A stretch of DNA of 64,000 nucleotides from Oxytricha trifallax (lineage: Eukaryota > Ciliophora > Spirotrichea > Sporadotrichida > Oxytrichidae). A program made the position numbers and the translations under genes. The notes beneath the pieces were generated by a model. That model had not been told where the DNA came from, did not search any database, and saw only the letters and a list, made by a program, of their open reading frames with translations. The stretch's first letter is position 1, and every line of letters begins with the position of its first letter. Where the stretch lies: NCBI GenBank assembly GCA_000711775.1, contig ARYC01019407.1:1-64000 (forward strand). Direction: 5' to 3'. Shown one piece after another: positions 59,995 to 64,000 of the stretch.

Positions 59995-60360
59995 TAAGGA
60001 TCTGTGCAGACTCCACCACGTGCAGGTTAGAGAAATATGAGTCCTCCTAGTTGTCATTCCAGTGGGAGGAGGCTGGATGAGCAACTAGGTGTTAAAGTCA
60101 AAGAGGGACTATTTACCTCATATGTAAACATTAAGAGGGACTAACTATCTCATGCAAAGTCTTGGAGGGACTATCTACATCATGTGAAGTCAATATTTAA
60201 AGAGGGACTATCTACCTCTTTTTAACACGGCATTGTTTTAGTTCAAGAGGTTAGTTTGAACTTTCTCGGTTCTTTATGACCCAACCGGAAAGCGGTCTGT
60301 CTTTATGAGTAAGACGTAACCCCTCCCCACTCTCTTCTCATCATTCGTCTATCTAGCAAA
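59995..60360. repeat. GC-rich repeat island with tandem units
   Basis: A compositional island without a reading frame. At 60102-60222 four diverged units of about 32 bases share AGGGACTATCTACCTCATG (starting 60102, 60134, 60164, 60201). Just upstream, ACTAGGAGGACTC-type hairpins are possible (CACCTAGTTGCTC against GAGCAACTAGGTG-like sequence, 60045-60092). The right part (ACCGGAAAGCGGTCTGTCTT, 60277) resembles ACCGAGCGGTTTGTCTCT of the repeat at 1-610, so the two may belong to related families. Nature unknown. Confidence 0.5.
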
Positions 60361-61658
60361 AAAAAACACAACAAAATAGAATAAATATACAAATACTTAA
60401 TTTGTCTAAGTTATAGCCTATACCTCATCCACACTGTGTTTTGTTAAGACAAAAAGAAAGAAAATAAAGAACTTGTAAAGCAATACTGCCGGCAAGTATC
60501 ACAGATACAAGACCTTTACTCCTTTCTAAATTTCTAATTCCTCTCTTTTGTCATCCTAGCCTCTCTGCTTCTATCTTAATCTAAAATTCCCTTCCTATAA
60601 AAATAATAAAAGAAAATCTATATATTTGTTAATTTAACTTCACCTTACTAAACCCAATGTCATACGCTATTTGCTTTTCTTTATAGCTGTTGGTGATTTT
60701 TAACCTATAGTTAAGTTATTATTTAAAAAAATTAATCCTTACATTATAATAAAAACAAGTTTGACTTTGTTCTCATCACGTGAATCTTTGCATGCCTATA
60801 TTTAAATATAAATAAAATTAAATATTACTTTTTTATCTGATTAATCTGGAAAGCAATTTCTTTTTATCTCTCTATAATTATGATTTAAATAAATATATAC
60901 TTTCATTTTTAATATAATGAATTAGTGTTTGTCTCTCTCTCTCTGTCATGTTAATCTCTTGCCTATGATTAAAGTATTATTAATAAATTGGATGTTACAT
61001 TTAAAAATTAAGATGTTTATTTCTGATCTTTTGTGTTATTATTAAGTTTAATTTAGACCCATTTTAACCCGTTTTGCTAAGGTAAAGGAAAAGGCACTTT
61101 CTCTGCACCTAGTCTCCAGTAATAAACCAGATTCACGACCTTTTATTATTATAATAATTATTTAATGATTGGCTTAAATAGTCCTAAAATTATTCTAAAT
61201 ATTCAAACCAATTCCAATATTTAAAATTTATAAATTCAATTTATTATACTTTGCAAATGCATGATTAGTATTTTTTAATCTTAATGATTTACATAAGTTG
61301 ATCAATACTCATTCCTCATAATTAATAAAATGAAATTATGTGATTCTCTCATAAATATTAATATACTCAGTTTATTATTCATTTTATCATCAAAGATACA
61401 AAATATTCAAATTGTTTAAATGTATTGATAAATTCTAATGAAATATACAATCAATATAATATATTTTTAATAAATTAAATAAAAATACATAAAATACTAA
61501 TAAATCCTATATTACATTAACTTTTACTATTCTTATCACAATTATCAGAAATACTATGAAATTAAATTATCCAGCTAAATATGATCTTGCTTCATTTGAT
61601 TAATAGAGTATAAATAAGTTAAGCATAATATATTAGAAGTAATTAATTAATATATAAG
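60361..61658. other. Spacer, no gene seen; short CT microsatellite
   Basis: AT-rich and without a supported frame. A TCTCTCTCTCTCT run is at about 60931-60945. A moderately GC-richer patch at 61060-61140 has no recognised content. Confidence 0.4.
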
Positions 61659-62655
61659 TCATTATTATTTCATCATCACCATTCTGAATACGAAATTCCC
61701 TATTTAAAGTGATTGCTGAATCTCTTGTCTGTAGTATGATATTTAATCAAATTCATTTTTTTAGGTGGGAGGCTGATCTAATTTCTTATTTTCTTCTTCA
61801 AATAAATTCCAAATAATGTTGCACAGCATGTAAACTCCACAGTAAACTTCATTTTCTTATTAAGGTGATTAAACTAGTGCGTAGTCAAATTTATTTTGAT
61901 TCTAATTTTTATTTTTAAGTTTATGAATTTCACTTATTAATTTGTTTATTTTTTCTACAACGAATATTTTTAGCAAATTGCTACTTAAATATTGGACCAG
62001 AGAATTAAAGTAGTATACCATTTATTTATCAAAATCAATAATCCTCAGTAAAAATTGTTGAGGTAAATTTTCATTTTTTGCCAATATCATAAGCAAATAA
62101 AAGTATTTTATGTTGTTCAAATCTAAATCTAGTTTTTTTATTTATTTTTAAATCATTCTGAAGTTTATTTATTTTTCCAGAATTTACATATTCAAAGAAG
62201 CCTGTATTGGAATGATAAAAGTCTCTTTTTTGGCTTGTAATTTTAGATCATGATTCATTTGTTTGATTAAATCCTCCACTTCCATGTTTGTAAGTTCTTG
62301 TCCTGTTCCAAGGCATGCTCTGTTGTATTGTGGTTCTTTAATGAGAATTAAATTTTGGGAGTAATTCTATACTTTTTGGCTAAATAACTTGATCTTCAAT
62401 TTTATTGAGTTTTTATTTTATTTTGTGCTATTTCTTTGCTTCTTCTAGTTTCTTTTTTCTTGCTGAACAGCATACGTAGACTACTCTTGTGAGATAAACA
62501 CAGCATAGTTTTTGTTTAAGGTGCTCTGGAGCTTTAAAAACTACTCTTTTTTGGGTGGCTGCAATAGTAGCTTCTTTCATAAATTTTGGATTAGAGCAGT
62601 TGCAAATTTGTTTTTCAGACTTCTCTTCTTCTTGTGATTTTAAGATTTTAACCAT
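61659..62655 (-). CDS. Ulp1-like cysteine protease (C48 family), divergent
   Basis: Ulp1/SENP proteases process and remove SUMO-type modifiers. From ATG 62655 (MVKILKSQEEEKSEKQICNC) the protein has a Cys-rich basic start. It continues ACLGTGQELTNMEVEDLIKQ, then IIDFDKQMVYYFNSLVQYL (where the family has its catalytic Asp region) and VQSPQQENEVYCGVYMLCNI, which fits the family's Q...DCG(V/I) active-site block with Cys conserved but Asp replaced by Tyr. The end YYRQEIQQSLQ precedes TGA 61659-61661. A phase change near 62345 marks an IES or frameshift. The catalytic HW motif was not found, so activity is doubtful. ATG 62715 is an alternative start but adds only a hydrophobic, AT-driven stretch. 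Confidence 0.5.
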
Positions 62656-63625
62656 AATGAAAATGATATAGAAATAATTATACAATAATATATTATCACT
62701 GTTTTTATATATCATTTGTTTATTTAATAGTTTAAATATTTGAATTATTATTTAAATTTAGCGATTAAAACGGCAGTAATTGTTAATACAGATAATTTAC
62801 AGTTCAATGAATTATATATTTTATTTATGTATTCGTTAAAAATATATGTGATAAGTTTATTCATTTAACTAATTATGCAATCAATAAAAATAGTGAAAAT
62901 TTCCAAGTAAACGAAAAAATGGTGCTTAAATGGTTGATGACTATAAAGTCTGTATTAAGAAAGAATTTAAAATTAGTTTATAATTATTGCTAAAATAGAT
63001 AAAAATAGGAAATATAATAAATTAATCAAAATATATTTAGTAATTATTAATTTTAACCAACTTTACTTTTCGAATGTATTCGAACACTTATAAGTGAATG
63101 TAGTTGATTTATTAAGATTTAAACTATGAATGCCCATTTTAAAGCATGATCTTCAAATTTTTTGTCAAATTCACTAGTTGAATGACCAGCAGCAAATTTT
63201 ACTGTCTGTTTGATAAAATCATCTACTGATATCAAAATCTGTGACCAAATTTCATCGATCGAGAGTGGAACCACCATAAATGGTCAATATCTCGTTGCTT
63301 GATGAGTGTTTTGTCAAATTTGGGACCCGATCGTATTCTCCATATTTTAAAACCCCCAGCTCAGCGACTTTCAAGTCCTGCTCGACTGTTTGAGCACCAA
63401 ATTCGGCAGCTTTAGTGGAGGAGGAGCCAAAATGGCCATTTCAATGAGCGAAAATGAGAGAGGTTTTTGGATTTTTGGTTTGATTAGTTAAAATTAAAAC
63501 TTAAAAGTGTGATATGTAATAAGGGGCTTTTAATCAAGCAATTAAACAATTTGAACTGCTGTTTCTGTATGTATTGTTGACTTCAATAGTTCCTACACCC
63601 TAACTCATCGCATTTCAGCTATACT
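62656..63625. other. Spacer with a possible small minus-strand frame
   Basis: 62720-63060 is AT-rich with nothing visible. 63100-63480 is GC-richer; on the minus strand 63285-63100 reads FMVVPLSIDEIWSQILISVD and KKFEDHALKWAFIVQ, which may be a coding remnant or part of the neighbouring transposase-related element. An imperfect palindrome around CGAATGTATTCG lies at 63069-63082. Confidence 0.35.
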
Positions 63626-64000
63626 TCACACAAATCCATGCTTGATGGTGCTGCACCACTGCTTCACGCTGAAAGCCCAGAGCTTGTTGACGTCTGTCTT
63701 GGTCATGGCCTTCAGAATCTGCGAGAGCCGCTTCACCAGGTGAATCCTATGAAAAGTTAGGTATAGTATGCTTACTTGCTGTCAGCTTGCTCTTATCGGA
63801 GGTGCCTCTTGATGTAGGAGAACAACTGCTCGATTGGGTTAGCCAGGGTGATATTCAGCGTTGAAAAGGACAGTGACCTTGAACTTCCTAGCAGTCTCCA
63901 GCACCTCTGAATACTTGTGAATGACCGCGTTGTCCATGAGCAGCACGATCTTTTCTGGGCGAGATCCTTGTCTGTGCGCAGCTGGCGCAGGGTGTGATAG
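63626..64000 (-). CDS. DDE transposase-like gene, 3' part, GC-rich, with intron
   Basis: The visible C-terminal part fits an IS630/Tc1-mariner DDE endonuclease: EKIVLLMDNAVIHKYSEVLE (second catalytic Asp) and, one phase over, NPIEQLFSYIKRHLR with the third acidic residue. Both use C/G-ending codons (CTG, GAC, AAG) unlike any other gene here. A 29-bp intron, GTAAGC..TTTTCATAG (63775-63747), joins EQADSK to IHLVKRLSQILKAMTKTDVN and continues SVKQWCSTIKHGFV to TGA 63626-63628. A 1-nt frame change lies between the two catalytic blocks (near 63840). An intron and foreign codon use suggest an acquired element that spent time as a host gene; decay has begun or a sequencing error is present. The gene runs off the right edge. 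Confidence 0.65.

Noticed and set aside
60102..60222. CRISPR-like array
   Set aside because: Four diverged units with no conserved repeat/spacer alternation in a eukaryotic germline genome; an ordinary tandem repeat.

Overview
The window is germline (micronuclear) DNA of a spirotrichous ciliate of the Oxytricha/Stylonychia type. Three observations point there. (1) Protein-coding frames stay open only if TAA and TAG are read as Gln; genes end at TGA. (2) Genes are cut by short AT-rich internal eliminated sequences (IESs) flanked by direct pointer repeats, and removing an IES with one pointer restores the frame. (3) A 4.07-kb transposon at 8850-12921 has 78-bp inverted repeats beginning with C4A4 telomeric repeats and an ATT target duplication, the hallmarks of Oxytricha TBE elements. 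Ordinary spliceosomal introns (29-98 bp, GT..AG) occur as well. Products below are conceptual translations with TAA/TAG=Q, and MDS means macronuclear-destined segment.
Layout. 1-610 is a GC-rich, tRNA-derived-looking repeat. 599-2502 encodes unrecognised protein. 3175-5665 is AT-rich DNA with a fold-back element and two related MITEs. 5932-8495 (-) is a Pet127-like mitochondrial protein. 8850-12921 is the TBE, whose three ORFs all carry lesions; it sits inside the coding sequence of a histidine acid phosphatase paralogue (13632 leftwards). A second, better preserved phosphatase follows at 15465-14042 (-). 16408-15612 (-) is an intron-bearing gene of unknown role, and 28040-16530 (-) is a very large neurobeachin/LRBA-like BEACH-WD40 gene.
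On the + strand come an acyl-CoA oxidase (29124-31609), a calcium-dependent protein kinase (31740-33785) and a VPS13/chorein-like gene (34090-43153). On the - strand follow an AlkB-like dioxygenase (44419-43240), an AT-hook protein (about 47340-44746), then on + a hypothetical gene (47485-48741), and on - a Cys-rich membrane protein (52459-49914). The right end holds a zinc-finger fragment, a small gene convergent with a long coiled-coil gene (stops 6 bp apart), a decayed RING gene, a GC-rich repeat, an Ulp1-like protease and the end of a GC-rich DDE transposase gene with an intron.
The genes share no evident pathway. They are unrelated somatic genes, as expected for a genome later fragmented into small chromosomes; membrane traffic (BEACH, VPS13) and degradative enzymes (acid phosphatases, acyl-CoA oxidase) are well represented. 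Mobile or repetitive insertions lie inside IESs or coding segments of several of these genes and would have to be removed during macronuclear development.
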